A DNA stretch of 64,000 nt from positions 447,001 to 511,000 of the forward strand of contig CAJNDS010000136.1 of NCBI GenBank assembly GCA_905221605.1, written 5' to 3'. Below are positions 21,138 to 33,800 of this stretch, in pieces; position 1 is the first letter of the stretch, and each line of letters opens with the position of its first letter. The notes under the pieces were generated by a model. It did not search any database and had not been told where the DNA came from. It saw nothing but the letters and a program-made list of their open reading frames with translations. A program made the position numbers and the translations under genes. Source of the DNA: Symbiodinium natans (lineage: Eukaryota > Sar > Dinophyceae > Suessiales > Symbiodiniaceae).

Positions 21138-22370
21138 GAGTTTTTGGGCTTTCCCTAAACCCTAAATCCTAAGCCCCAAACCCTAAACCCTAAACCTGAA
21201 CTTAGGTTTAGGGTTGAGTGTTGAAGGTCGCGTCTTTGAAGGATGTGTATGCGGATACGTGTGTCATGAGACGGGGGCTCAGGGTTAGATGCAGGCAGTG
21301 GTGAGGATACCTGCCGCAAAACTTAGGATTTAGGGTTTAGGATCTAGGGCTTAGGATTTAGGGTTTAGGATCTATAGGGTTTAGGATTTATACCGATCTA
21401 TAGGGTTTAGGATCTATAGGGGCTTAGGATTTAGGGTTTAGGATCTATGATGGACCTTTCGAGCTCCTCAGAACCCAGGGGTTGCAGTAGCCTGCTTTTC
21501 CCCTCAACCCTAGGGTTTAGGGTTTAGGGTTTAGGGTTTATGAGTTTAATTGGTTCACACAAAAAGGTCCGTTTGCAAAACCCAAACTCTAAACCCCTCT
21601 ACCTTGAATCCTCAAACTCTAAAACCGAAACCCTAAAACCGAAACCCCCAGCGGCTCCGCATATCTTACAGGGGATACCATTCAAACTAACATGGCCAGA
21701 ACCTAACTAGGGTTTAGGGTTGAGGGTTGAGGGTTTAGCCGTTCCGCGGAGAAAGGCCCTGATCTTCAGTGGGGTCAGTCCAAAAGCAGACAAGGGCTGC
21801 AGCTCCACCTAGGGTTTATTTAGGGTTTAGGGTCTAGGGTTTAGGGTTTAGGGTTGCACGTGAAAGTGCACTATAGTTTACGCGCCTGTTGGGCACATAG
21901 TTGTCGATGATGGTTTGGAAACCGCTTGGTTTCGCTGTGGTAGCGCTTGGGTCTAGTGAAGTTGGGTTCTTTCTTGAGCTTGTTCTGCTGAACTTCGAAT
22001 GCGGGCAGCTTGAGAAGACTGTTCCCAGTAGTGCCCAAAGCAAGCCTTTAACTCGCAACAGAAGACTACCGCCAATCCACTTCGGGCAAAAAACCCCCAG
22101 CCCTAAACCCTTGTGTTCCTTCAGAAGTTCAGTGTTGCACGCCCTCAAGGCTTGACCACGATGTTCAAGCTTATGTGTCTTTTGGATTCCACCCTCAACG
22201 TTAAACCCTGTAGCCTTTCCGTATAAGTGTTCAACCGCAAAACTCCTATTTAAGAAGTTTGGTCGCACGCACGCTTCGAGGTCCGGACTCTGGGCTACGA
22301 CCTTGCCAAAGCTGCCGGAGCCTTCGTCTTTGGGTCTTGAGTAGAGCTTTGGCTTCCACCCAGACCTCCT

Positions 22371-22494
22371 GGTTCTTGGTAGGGAATGAGGGAACCAGGG
22401 CCCCCCGTATATGTATATGTATACACACACATATATATATATGTATATATCCTTTGAGGAGGGTACCGCTTTCCCTCGTTCCCTACTAAGAACC
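22371..22494. mobile_element. 124-bp palindromic element (GGTTCTTGGTAGGGAAYGAGGGAA)
   Basis: GGTTCTTGGTAGGGAATGAG at the left is the near-exact reverse complement of CTCGTTCCCTACTAAGAACC at the right. The interior holds a TATATGTATA/ACACAC stretch. Non-coding. Confidence 0.8.
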
Positions 22495-23106
22495 AGCCCC
22501 GAGATCGCCAAGATGCAGCCTTCGGAAACCTGAACGTCTGAAACGCGGAATGTCTACCCCTAAACCCTAAACCCTAAACCCTAAACCCTAAATTCTAAAC
22601 CAGGGCAGCCCAACGCTCCCCCCCCCCCTCCCCCCCCGAACTGCAACACACTAGACGGAGTATGGTATCGACACCCATAAGCCCTAAATCCTACACCTTT
22701 TGCTTTGGGATCCCTTGTGTTCTGTAATTGGGTTTTGGAGTACTATACTTTAATACTTTTTTTGTTCTGGGTTCCTACTATAGATACTTATACCTAAAAA
22801 GTATATACTTTTTTTTCCAGGGTCTACTCCAAAAGTGGGGTAAGGCATATTCCGTTAAAAAAGGTCTTGGGCCCGCGCCCCAACCCGCTCTCGGGGAAGT
22901 GTAGGGGCCTGCGGTTTGGGGTGTGGGGCTTCGGGGGTTCCTATAGTCGTCCTAGCCCTAAACCCTAAACCCTAAACCCGAAACCCTAAACCCTAAACCC
23001 TAAACCCTAAACCCACTTGGAAAACCAAGTCCCTGTGCTTCCAGTGACGGCTCGGCTGAGGGTGCCCTGCCCGTTAGACTTCTGCAACAAAACACCTGAC
23101 TGGTAA

Positions 23107-23205
23107 TTGCTCAATTAAGAACCTCCCAAAAAATATAAAAGTCTTCTTCCTTATAAGGGTAATATAGAGATTACTATTTTTCATTCTTCTGGGGTTCTTA
23201 AGCAA
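23107..23205. mobile_element. Palindromic family B element
   Basis: Left TTGCTCAATTAAGAACCTCC, core CTTCCTTATAAGGGTAATAT, right GGGGTTCTTAAGCAA. Confidence 0.7.
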
Positions 23206-24261
23206 ATAATGGCTAAGCCTCGGGGCCTAGGTCTAGAGGCAAAAGTTCGCTTTCGCAGCCAGCCAATAAACTTCAAGATTTGGGGTTTTCCTCATTTAGT
23301 AGGAATATCAGAGATGAACTTTTGTTTAGTCTTGGGTTGTTGGAGAAACAGGACAAGGGATCGTTTCAGGTCTTCCCCAGTTTGTTGCGACAGCAAGGTT
23401 GGGACCTGTGGCCACGTGGAGCCGCTGCCTCAGCGGGATCCATTTTCTTTTTGGGGTTTGGGGTTTAGGGTTTAGGGTCTAGGGTCTAGGGTTTAGGCAC
23501 TTTTTTTGGGACCAACTGAGACTTAGCGGCTTAACAAGGGTCATGGCCGATAAGCTCTTCTTACCTTAAGCTATCGTTGGGTTTCCTCGGTTTTGCTGAC
23601 TGCGCGCGGGACTGTGATCATGCTAACATCGGAGGAGACTTGGCTTCGCCAATAGTTGCAACTTTACCCTAAACCCTAAACCGTAAACCCTAAAATCTTC
23701 TTGGGTTTCCTTATCTTGTAGGAATGAAAAAAACTTAAACCTGTATTTTCCTCTTGGTGATCGGAGAACCCCCATCTTAGGGCCCACCGGAGGGTGCACC
23801 CGCAGCGCACAGCCCTGTACCTAGGGTTTAGGGTTTAGGGGTTAGGGCTTAGGGCTTAGGGCTTAGGGGTTTAGGGTTTAGGGTTTAGGGTTTAGGGTTT
23901 AGGGTTTAGGGCCTATAGGGTTTAGGCATCACAAAAGGTTGGCAATCCCTGGGGCTGTCAACACTTTAAGGTTTTCCTAGCCCCATGCCTTTCAGCCCTT
24001 TCCCTAAACCCTGAACTTTTGCTCTGAAGCCTAATGTGCGAAAATAATCCAACTTAGAGTCCGGTTCGAAGCCACACAACTCTATTTTTTGCTATGGTGA
24101 TCATTGCTGTCATCGTTTGGATAAATTTAGTTATTTCAAGTTGTTCTTGTTATCATGTGCGTCAATGCTTTTGTCTGTTTTTGGCCCTTCAAACTGTAGC
24201 CCCCAACTAAGGTCGCTCCGCCGCACGGCGGTTGGTGAGTTCCTGGAGGTCCATCTGCCTG

Positions 24262-24333
24262 GTTGTTAGTATATTCTAAGAACCCAAAAGAAGCACAGGG
24301 GTTATCGTCCTTTTTCAGGGGGTTCTTAAGCAA
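24262..24333. mobile_element. Palindromic family B element, left arm decayed
   Basis: CTAAGAACCCAAAAG at the left and GGGGGTTCTTAAGCAA at the right; core GGGTTATCGTCC. Confidence 0.55.
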
Positions 24334-24512
24334 ATGGTAGATGAGGAGCCCGCAGGTTGTTGCTTTTAGAAGTTCCCGAAGCCCTATAAGCAATCGACCT
24401 TGCCTAATTGGCGCATGTAGCCGGAACACACACATCGATAGCTTTCAATACAACCTCCCTAAACCCCAAACCCTGAACCCTAAGCCCTAAACCCTCTGGA
24501 CCTCCTCTGCCA

Positions 24513-24569
24513 GGCAGAATGCCTCTCCTTGGAAGACGCCCAAGACCCCGAGAAGATCGCACCCAGGCA
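24513..24569 (+). other. Exon-like island
   Basis: Between CTCTGCCAG|G and GCACCCAG|G a + frame reads AECLSLEDAQDPEKIAPR, GC-rich and protein-like, preceded by CCCTAAACCCT. Family unknown; possibly part of the gene upstream of or including ABCA. Confidence 0.3.
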
Positions 24570-24590
24570 CTCCGGTTTAAAAGGCGTGCG

Positions 24591-24680
24591 TTGGGATGTT
24601 CACAGTCCTTAATCGGGATTAGAGTAGCCCCCATTAGAATCCCTATCAAGGGCTGTTAGTGTAAGGGGGGTACAGCCCAA
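24591..24680. mobile_element. Palindromic family A element with deletion in left arm
   Basis: TTGGGATGTTCACAGTCCTTA lacks the CCCCTTATACTAA block; right arm GGGCTGTTAGTGTAAGGGGG is kept. Confidence 0.65.
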
Positions 24681-25044
24681 AGCGTGCAGGTTTCCTGAAC
24701 CTTAAACCCCCTGCGCCGCAGCAGGGTCGACTTGAGGCAAGAGATGGCCACATGATCGAACCCTAAACCCTAAACCCTAAACCCTAAACCCTAAACCCTA
24801 ACCCTAAACCCTAAACCTTAAACCCTCCCTACAGCGAGTCCCAGGTAAAGAACTGACCATGTAACTTCCGGAAAGGGAGCAAGCTGTTCGGTCAGGCTTC
24901 GGCGAGTTGCGGTGCCGCTTCCACCAAGGCGGCGACTAAACCCGAAACCCGAAACCCTTTAAACCCTAAACCCTTTGGGGCTACTTAGGGGTTGTTTAGG
25001 GCTACTCAGGGATATAGGCACTGTATAAGGTACAAGTATATATG

Positions 25045-25130
25045 TATGTATATATATATAGGCTATTGAGGGGAATAAGATTAAGGGTCCCTTCTAGAGG
25101 GGTCCCTCCTTATACCCCTGAATACTTGAA
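25045..25130. mobile_element. Family D element, copy 1
   Basis: GAGGGGAATAAGATTAAGGG followed by TCCCTTCTAGA and GTCCCTCCT is repeated almost exactly at 48970-49010. The copies share about 45 bases at high identity, more than any other pair in the region, suggesting recent movement. Confidence 0.65.
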
Positions 25131-25507
25131 GGTTCATGGATAGCTATATCTGGCGTCGCAAGTCTGGTCGCTATATTCATAGCCCTGTTTTGGGTTTAGC
25201 TAGCCTATTTCTACTAGAACTGCCCATGAACTTGCCAGCATTCTGTAAAGTTAGCGCCACGACGCAGCGCCACACGTGACCAGGGATCGTGGAGGATTCC
25301 GGGCATACTAGGACCACCTTTGTACGTCTTAGGTTCGAAACTCACATTGACATGAAAGTCCCCCGGGGCTTGTTTCGGTGTCGTGGGGAGCTTTAGCCTG
25401 AAGCCAGACTTCCTACGACGTCTGAGCAGGACTCCTCGAGACATCGCCGAAGGTGTGGAAAAGAAATCCTCTGCGGACCTGCGCTCACTTGAAGGTTCGG
25501 GGTGCTT

Positions 25508-25604
25508 ATCAACCAGTTATAGCTGTACTTACAACTGTACTTAAATCCATATAAGGGCACTGAAGGGACTTCTAAGTGGGTTATAAGTACGTTTATAGTT
25601 GGTT
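25508..25604. mobile_element. Palindromic element (AACCAGTTATAGCTGTACTT...)
   Basis: AACCAGTTATAGCTGTACTTA at the left is mirrored by TAAGTACGTTTATAGTTGGTT at the right; about 50-base interior. Single copy in the window. Confidence 0.65.
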
Positions 25605-26930
25605 AAGAAGTACCATAACCTCCAAGCATGCACCACCGTCGACTGAGCCGCCAGTGGCTTGCGGCTTTCATGCTCATTTTTCGTGATCTATCCCCGGACC
25701 TAAACCTGAAACCCTAACCCATAGGCCCGAACCCCCCTGAACCCTAAACCCCCTCCATAACACCAGAATACATCAGGCGATATAACATTCTGCCAGGTTC
25801 CACTACCAGACCATGTAATATGACATAAACTACCGTAGAATATAATCGCTGTGGATGCAAAAGGATGTTGGCAGCCCAGCCTGCTGCCTCGGTGCTTAAA
25901 TTGCCGGGAGCATGTCAAACAAGCCTGCCAAGCTCGATCGTATGGGTTTAGGGTTTAGGGTAGAACCTACTTCTTTTAAGAACCCCAGAACCTACCTTTC
26001 TTTTGTAGGTTACCTTTGGTAGCCCACGGTTACCCTTTTCCATTTTGTTGGGTCCAAGGCTCCCTTATCAAGTAGCGAACCCCAACACGGGTGCCTCTAG
26101 TATAATATGGCTGTTGGGCTACCTTCAGATCCCCCAGAACCTACTTGGTGGTTGTCGAAATTAGGGCCCCTTTTGGGGTTGACCATGAAAAGGCGTCCCT
26201 TTTTTGTATACCCCAAAAGGCACGATAATTTAGAGAACTGACCCCTTTTTCTGGTAGGCTACCTGAGGATCCTGCTGAAGGGTATATTGGCATAGTAACC
26301 TACAAATAACTGGGTTGTGCTTTGGGATAACTTTGATATTCCCTTGTTTCCTTACAAGGGGACCTATTCACGAGTACTGTTCAAAGGGTTGAGAGCACAA
26401 CTCATACAATCCAGGCTTTGGGCTATGAAGGTAGAGCCCGAAGTGTGCCTCTTCAACTCTCGAGTTTGCAGGGGTCTTCAGACCCGACGGCTTTGGGGTT
26501 TAGGGTTTAGGATTAGGGCAGTTTAGGGCTTAGGGTTTAGGGCTTAGGGCTTAGGGTTTAGGGTTTAGCAATTTGGGGGCTTTATGGGATTAAGCTGTGG
26601 ATTATGGGGATCTTGGTTGAAGTTGGAGCTTCGGAGTGGAGAGACAAAATTAGCTCAGTTCTCTCGGTCGCCGCTCGTGCAGACAGCGGGCTCCATGTGT
26701 ACGTTTAAACTTTCCTGTCCGGATGTTTGGGGTAGCCAGAGGGTCTGATGCGCATGTATAGTAGCCCTCGCCACTATTCTTGCAGGCTGAAACAGTTGTG
26801 CTTCATGGGTTCCACACTTGCACGTCCTCGAAAGTTCAGGGTTTAGGGTTTAGGGTTTTAGGGATGCTGACCTCTGAACGCCCTTAGGAACCCCCCCCCT
26901 TGGCAACAGAGGCGCCAAGGCCCGAACGTA

Positions 26931-27000
26931 GGAAGTCGCTGCGGTGCCATGTCGCAGTATGCCTCTTTCAACATGGAGCCGGCCACGCCGGAACAGAGGC
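26931..27000 (+). other. Exon-like island
   Basis: After CCCGAACGTAG|G a + frame reads RCGAMSQYASFNMEPATPEQ and is followed by GGGCTTAGGGTTT. Soluble, protein-like. Family unknown. Confidence 0.3.
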
Positions 27001-27107
27001 CTGATAGGGCTTAGGGTTTCAAAAATTGGATTTTAGGGTTGTAGGGCTTTAGGGTTTGTTTAGGGTTTATTCAGGATTTTTTTTTGGGTTCTCCCATGCA
27101 GGGGGGG

Positions 27108-27230
27108 GGCACAGGGTGACTGCCCAGCTGTTCCCAACGAAGCCCCTGGCAGTTCACCTTGATTTGGAATCGAATGGAAGTTTTTCAAGGCCCGTTCCAG
27201 CTATGTTCTGCAGATTGGCAGATTGGGTGG
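27108..27230 (+). other. Exon-like island
   Basis: A + frame reads RVTAQLFPTKPLAVHLDLES and continues to CRLADWVG before a poly-G run. Composition is protein-like but no splice borders are clear. Confidence 0.2.
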
Positions 27231-28620
27231 GGGGGGGGGGGGAATAGTCCGTCTTGCTGCAGCGCCGCACCCCCAAGTCTGCTTTTTATGTTGCACGGCA
27301 AGTGGCTTCCCTGGTATCGTGTGTGTGTTGAGGATTTAGGGTTTTTTTAAGGGTTTAGGGTTTAGGGTTTAGGGTTTAGGGTTTAGGGTGATATCACCAC
27401 ATGAACAAAACCAGTGCCTGGACTCAGCGCAACCTTGTACTGGGTGTGATCGCACGTGTACGTGTGTGTGTGTGTGTGTGTGCGATGTCCCGATTTGCAC
27501 AATCATACTCATGTCTCCTAAACCCTAAACCTAAACCCTAAACCGCTTTAGGGAAACTAGGACCCAGAGTACCCCTAAACCCTAAACTCTAAACTCTAAA
27601 CCCTAAACCCTAAACCCTAAACCCTAGACCCTGCAGTGCGTCTCTCTGAGTCAGCTAGGCGGGTGGCAACAAAAACCCAAAGCCCTAAGCCCTAAGCCCC
27701 CTAAACCCTGAACCCTAAACCCTAAACCCTGCGCCCCCACCCCCGCTGGGCTCTCTAGACTCCAGGCTCCACGTCCGAACCTTCGAATACCAAAGTGCCT
27801 GGCAGCCAGAGCCCAACGTTAAGCCCCCCTGAACCCAAAGTCGGAGTTTGGGGTTCAGGGTCGAGGGTCTAGGGTTTAGGGTTTAGGGTTTAGGGTGGGC
27901 ACGTCACGACCTGACAGGCCGCCGATGCCTACAGTGCACATACTTCCTGACCCGCCATCGATGTTGGCCGTCTTCAAGACAATGTGACTGGTTTGGCACT
28001 GTGGTTTGGGTTGAGGGAAACAAATTTCTTGGCTAGGCCCCAGAGTAGGCCCCTATTCCTGTTTGCAGGGTTTAGGTTCCCCATATACGCCCCTTTAAAC
28101 CCCTAAAGCCCTAAACCCTAAACCAAAAAGGCACCCTTTCTTTCCTTGGAAACTTCTGGGTCCTCATTTGGGTATCTGCACATAGTGTACATGGACTTCA
28201 CGCCAGTGGGTCGCACTCAGATGCGAAATCTGAGACCAGGAACGGCCAAGCATCTCCCGTTGTTTTGCCCCTAAAACCCCAAGAACCCTAAAAACACTAA
28301 AAACCCTAAAAACCCTAAAACCCTAAACCCTAAACCCTAAAAAAACTCTAAAAGCCCAAAAACACCTAGCACCCGAAAGCCCGTTCCGTCCGCGCTTCGA
28401 GCCGCGCCCGAACCACGTCTTTTGGTCCATCACATGAGGTTTAGGGCTTAGGGTTTAGGGTTAGGGTTTAGGGTTTAGGGTCATTTACGAGGTTTTTCCA
28501 AGTGCTAGCTCTAAGAAAAAACCCGCACGTTAGATAGGGGACGTCTCGAGCGAAAACAGGTGCGGAAGAAAGGGGTCCAAGGGTGCTTCATGGTTTTACA
28601 CGTCTGTTTTGCAAGGGAAG

Positions 28621-28729
28621 CTAAACCCTAAACCCTAAACCCTAAACCCTAAACCCTAAACCCTAAACCCTAAACCCTAAACCCTAAACCCTAAACCCTA
28701 AACCCTAAACCCTAAACCCTAAACCCTAA
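28621..28729 (-). repeat. CCCTAAA array, ~15 perfect units
   Basis: Uninterrupted C-strand tract. Strand given as that carrying TTTAGGG. Confidence 0.98.
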
Positions 28730-28842
28730 GCAATGTAAACCTGAGGGCTTAACCCTCAGCTTCTCCGCGCACAGCCAAGGCTGAGGAAGCACATCTATGT
28801 TGCTCGCAAGCGGCAACTGGGATCCAAATGCATACACTACTA

Positions 28843-28912
28843 TTTGCTTCAGAACCCCAAAGGAACAAAAAGATAGTTATCCCCATATTACCCTGAATAA
28901 GGAAGAATAGTT
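28843..28912. mobile_element. Family B element, left half only
   Basis: TTTGCTTCAGAACCCCAAAGG with core CCCCATATTACCCTGAATAAGG; no right arm before a CCCTAAA tract. Confidence 0.5.
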
Positions 28913-29234
28913 TACCCTAAACCCTAAACTCTAAACCCTAAACCCTAAACCCTAAACTAGTAGTACAGCACGTTTTGGAGCTTCAGGCTTTCACGGCCTG
29001 TCGTAGCCGATGAGTGCAGGGATATCAGGTTGCTCGCTTGTAGGAGCATCCCACAATCCTGTGTCACGGGTTTAGGGTTTAGGGTTTAGGGTTTCGGGTT
29101 TAGGGTTTAGGTGTCACGAAAAAAGGGCCCTGAACCCGAAAGTTTGTGTGGTTCTGTACTGTACCGGATACACTAAACCCTATGAACCGTAAAGTGTGTG
29201 TGGTCTAAGATGCGTGGTGTTTCCGTGGTGTAAG

Positions 29235-29320
29235 GAAGCGACTTCTGACCAGTGTCTGGCCTGCGTTGATCTACGGGGTCTGCTCGGTGTTCTTCTGGCA
29301 CGCCTGCTTGGCCGCACATG
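29235..29320 (+). other. Exon-like island with hydrophobic segment
   Basis: A + frame reads RKRLLTSVWPALIYGVCSVF then FWHACLAAHG, a plausible membrane segment. It could be an early exon of the ABCA gene (first transmembrane segment), but this is inference from position only. Confidence 0.25.
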
Positions 29321-30553
29321 GAATTAAAAGCCCTTCTCTAGGACCCCCTACTGCTATAGCCCCCCCTTAGGAGTGATTTTTTTCATTTGTTCACAACCCA
29401 TGGGAATAGTAAATCTGTATATTATTTATTTCGGTTCTAAGGGGAGAATAGACTGCAGGATCAGGCAGTGGAACCCTTGTTCCCGTTGCTTGCAGCTTAG
29501 GTTCCTTTGTGAGCCCCATTAAGGCAGGCTACCTGTTCATTCTGTTCCCTATAGGTCATTCGAGATCTTGTTTTTAAACCCTAAACCCTAATCCCTAAAC
29601 CTGCATGTAACATACAATACATATGTCGCCTACGTTCTCGAAGGTTCCCCATGATGAGAACAGGTCTAATATTTTTTTGATGAGGGAAGGACAGCTTCTC
29701 AGCGACCCTCGTCCCCAAACGCATGTCCTGATGCTTAACCGTTTGACAAACACCCTAAACCCTATATCTGTTGTTTATGAGAATACATATATATATATAT
29801 AGATGTATGATTTTTGCATGTTTATTGTCTTTTTTTGTGTTTGTTATCACTCAAGTCGGAAAGAGTTTTGTTAAAGCTTTGGGGCTATTGGGGGACCTGG
29901 AGCGGGTCCCCCAGTGGAGTTGTATGTGGGCGCCCCGCGTCTGACCTGGTAGGGGATGAGAGGGATCCTAGGACCTGGAGGAGGCCCTTATTTCCTCTTT
30001 TACGGGTTTAGGGACCCTAAACCCTAAACCCTAAAGTTTAGGGTTTAGGGTGTAGGGTTTAGGGTTTAGGGTTTAGGGTTTAGGGAAACTAGGAGCCTGG
30101 CAGCAAGGAGTCCAGATGCAAAAAAAGGGTAACTAGGACCCAGAGTGGGCCCTGATTCCCTACTTTTCGGGTTAAGGTTCCCTGACAAGCCCCTTTGCAA
30201 ACCCAAAAAGGGCACCGTTTTTTTCCCAGATTACTGGGAAGAGCCTCTCAGTGCAAGTGGCCAACGCCAAAAGCCTTCAACCCTAAAAAAAGAAGCCCCG
30301 AACCTTATAAACCTTAAGCTGAGTGCTTCGTCCAGCTATGTGGGTGCCAAAAAACCCAAGCCCTGTAAGTAGCCACTACCTTGCGATGCCAGGTTCCTCA
30401 GGGGTTTACCCAAATCAAAGAGGGGAAACATGGGTTCCTGACCGTACCTTAACAGCCCAGACTCTAGCGACTCTAGCGCAGCCGAACCCTACATACCCTC
30501 AAAACCCTCAACGGTTTTGGGTTTCAACCCCGAAGATTCTTAAGGCCATCTTA

Positions 30554-30656
30554 TTGGGATGTTCCCCCGCATACGAACAGTCCTTAGTAGGGATTTTAGT
30601 ATATAGGGTATTCTATTCCCTATGAAGGACTGTTAGCATAACAGGGAAGATCTCAA
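30554..30656. mobile_element. Palindromic family A element
   Basis: TTGGGATGTTCCCCCGCATA, CAGTCCTTAGTAGGG, then GAAGGACTGTTAGCATAAC and diverged end GATCTCAA. It lies about 40 bases upstream of the first confident ABCA-type exon. Confidence 0.75.
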
Positions 30657-30689
30657 CCTTTGTAGATGATTTTGGGAGTCGGTCGTCCG

Positions 30690-30803
30690 GGTTCGAGACA
30701 CGCCCAGCTCTTCGCGGACCTCCCGGCAGACACGGGCGCGACGCTCATGGCGATCCTGGTGCCACTGTACCTCGTCATGGCCGTTCCTTGGTGGCTTCAT
30801 GAT
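30690..30803 (+). CDS. ABCA exon: membrane segment preceding the EKE block
   Basis: Frame reads [19 protein letters not shown], then [13 protein letters not shown], a transmembrane segment. In ABCA proteins such a segment immediately precedes the (V)EKE-K-KE intracellular block found in the next exon. Borders are approximate; a possible donor is CCTTG|GTGGCT. Confidence 0.55.
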
Positions 30804-33800
30804 CAATACCCAAAGTTAGGGATGGCCTCCCCTTATATTAGTAACAGTCCTGAATAATTAGAGATGATACCCCCTCCGAGTCGTAGAGTAGGTAAGCTTT
30901 AACCTTTTTGGGGTAGTATAATCCCCTTATAATCCCAAAGGTTAACCTTTAATTCCTCCAGGTTACTGGACCACTATCCCCTTATAATCCCTCTAAAGGA
31001 CTGTTCGTATACGGGAGGAACATTCCACCCAAAGGTCCTCCTCCGAGGGCTTCGGGACAGGCCTACGGAGGTCAACCTTAAGCTCCTTTGCTAGCCAAAA
31101 GGGTTTAGGGTTTAGGGTTTAGGGTTTCGGGTTTAGGGTTTAGGGTTCAGGGTTTAGGGTTTAGGGTTTAGGGCAAAACCTCGTCGTGCGTGGCCAGACG
31201 GATGCCAAAATAGCCCTGAGAGTCCCTTGCTCCAAACCTCTCTCGGCCCTTCGCCCCGCCCGGGCGAGAGTTGCGGACCATGGCGTTGATGTCTTTACAA
31301 GGAGGGGCCCACCTTGCTATACCTAACTGTAGTTAAGGGGCTTATAAGCTAATTTCGGATCCTTATAACCCAATTTAGGGCCCTTAAGGGACTTATCACC
31401 TAATTTAGGGTCCTTACAACGCAATTTAGGGCCCTTATAACTCTACTTATAGCTTGGGGCCCCTCCTTGTAGTCCCTAAACCCGAAACCCGAAACCCTAA
31501 ACCCTAAACCCTAAACAAATCCCCCCTTACAAGACACAAGGATAGGCCACAGAAAGCGTTGCAAGGCCGAAGTTTCGGACCGAACATACCACAGCAGGAG
31601 CTCGTAAACCCCCCAAAAAACCTAAACCTCCCGCCTTCAGTCCCTGAAGCTTAGGGCCCACCTCGCTCCTTGCGAGGTACAAGGAGCCCTCACCTGCGCT
31701 ATCATCGAGGTGGTCTCTGAGAAGGAGTCGAAGATGAAGGTGGCGGGCTGAAGGTTTAGGTTTTAGGGTTTAGGGTTTTGGGTTTGGGGTTTAGGCGGCA
31801 GCTGGCTATCATACTGCGGTGCATTTCGGGTTCAGGCCGTGCGTGTATTTTCATAGATAATCCTGTACGCCGAGAAAATATTGTGCTCTCTTTCTTTTCA
31901 GGATAGCTTTAGAGATGGAGAGGAACAAGAAGAAGAAGAAATAAGTTCACAACGAAAGAAACAAGAGGAGACAGAGAGCGAGAGAGAGGAGAGAGAGAGA
32001 GAGCGAGCGAGCGAGCGAGAGAGAGAGAGAGCGAGAGAGAGCGAGAGTGAGAGAGAGAGAGAGCGAGAGAGCAGCGGGAAGGGACCACCCAGACAGATGT
32101 GAGAAGCTCAGGCCGAGCCCTGCGCACACGTGTCACCATGACCAGGATGGGCGATTAAACCCTACAATCACCATAATCAACCCTATAAAGGGCCTTTGTA
32201 AGGGTTCAGGGTTTAGGGGTTATAGGGTATAATAGCCCATCCTGGTACCAGCTCCGTGACAGCGCTTGGGTGCGCGGGTAGAAGAAGAGATCCGTGAAGA
32301 AGTTTAGGGTTTAGGGTTTAGGGTTTAGGGTTTAGGGTAAGTCTAGCTATGAAGGGAGGTTGCATGTGTGCCAGCAGCTTGGTGTTGAACCCTTCTTGGG
32401 GTTACCTGGGACACTATTTACCTACAGTTTAGTAGTAACTACCCCTTGACTAGTAGATATAACCCATAAAACTCTAGGTAAAGTCAAGTCGTTCCACAGC
32501 CATTCCGCCTCGATTTGGGTGCTGCGTCAATCTTGGGTGCTGCTTCGGCGGGCGGGTGGTGCGCTGATGAGGTGGCGACGACAGTCGGGAAATCAGGTGG
32601 GTTTCGCTAGAAAGGCTATGCTGCTTGAGAAGAAACATGCAGCGGCACCCCGAAATCGAAGCGGAACGGTACTTAAGGTGGAGCGGTTCGGGAAGCCCTT
32701 CATAAAGCGAGTCCCAGGTAGGCCTTAATTAGGGGGGACGGGGGTGGCTAGTGTTCAGCGCCAGAGCGCCGGGAATCAGCAAAAGCGGGTGCCTACATAC
32801 ACCTTGATTAAGGGAGCATGCTCTTCTTTCATTCGTTTAAAACCCTTATGCAGTTCCAGGCTCCACGGCTATAGTTTTTGAGGTATACGCCGCTGGAGTT
32901 CCCCGAAACCCTAAACCTTAAACCCTAAACCCTAAACCCGAAACCCTAAGCTGCAGCCCGAGGTGACACAGGAGATCTATGGCCTGACGCCCCTCATGTA
33001 TTGGATCTCGTGGGCCGGCTACTTCGCCGTGGTGGCCACGGTGTGCCTCGGACTCAAACCGTCACCCTCAACTGGCGCGAAATGAGGGTTCAGGGTTTAG
33101 GGTTTAGGGTTTAGGGCAGGGAGTTCCTGAAAAAGGAGTTTGTGGGGTATCTTCAGGAGACCGCTACGTCCCCTGCCGGGCTGTAGGGAGATGGAACTGC
33201 TCTACGAAGGCCACCGAGCCATGGGGCCTCTCTCCAGGGCTGTGTCTACTTGCTGAAGACTCCCAGAAAAATATGAAAGAACGGTCCCTTTTTTGCCCTT
33301 ATAAGGAATAATATGTTTTGAACAGTCTCTTTTTTGCCCTTATAAAAGGAATAATGTGTTTTGTGTTTTTTTTTTGTGGGGGGGGGTTCTTGAGCAAAAA
33401 GTAGTTGTGGACTCCGCAAGAGCAATCGAGGTGCATGGTGCTGCTCTACAGTCTCTCGGCTGCAGAGCGCCGATACACTGTGAAGCCTGTAGACTAAACC
33501 CTAAACCCTAAACCCTAAACCCTAAACCCTAAACCCTTTTTCGAACTTCCCCTGACAGAGGTTTCAGGGCCCATAGCACACAGGGATACGAAGGAGGAGG
33601 GCAGTTGGGGCGGAGGCGGGGGGGGGGGGGGAATGGGGGGCGAAGCGGGTCAGCAGCGTCTTTTCGGGGGTTTGCAATGATCGGTTTGCGCTGTTCAGGA
33701 TCCCTAAACCCTAAACCCTAAACCCTAAACTTTAAACCCTAAACCCTAAACCCCCTTTGGGGGGGTTTCCAGGCTTCAGAGTTTTGAGGGCCGTCCAACC

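Noticed and set aside
21834-22511. 225-codon - strand frame
   Set aside because: It runs through telomere-like repeat, a TATA/CA simple repeat and a palindromic element; no consistent protein-like composition.
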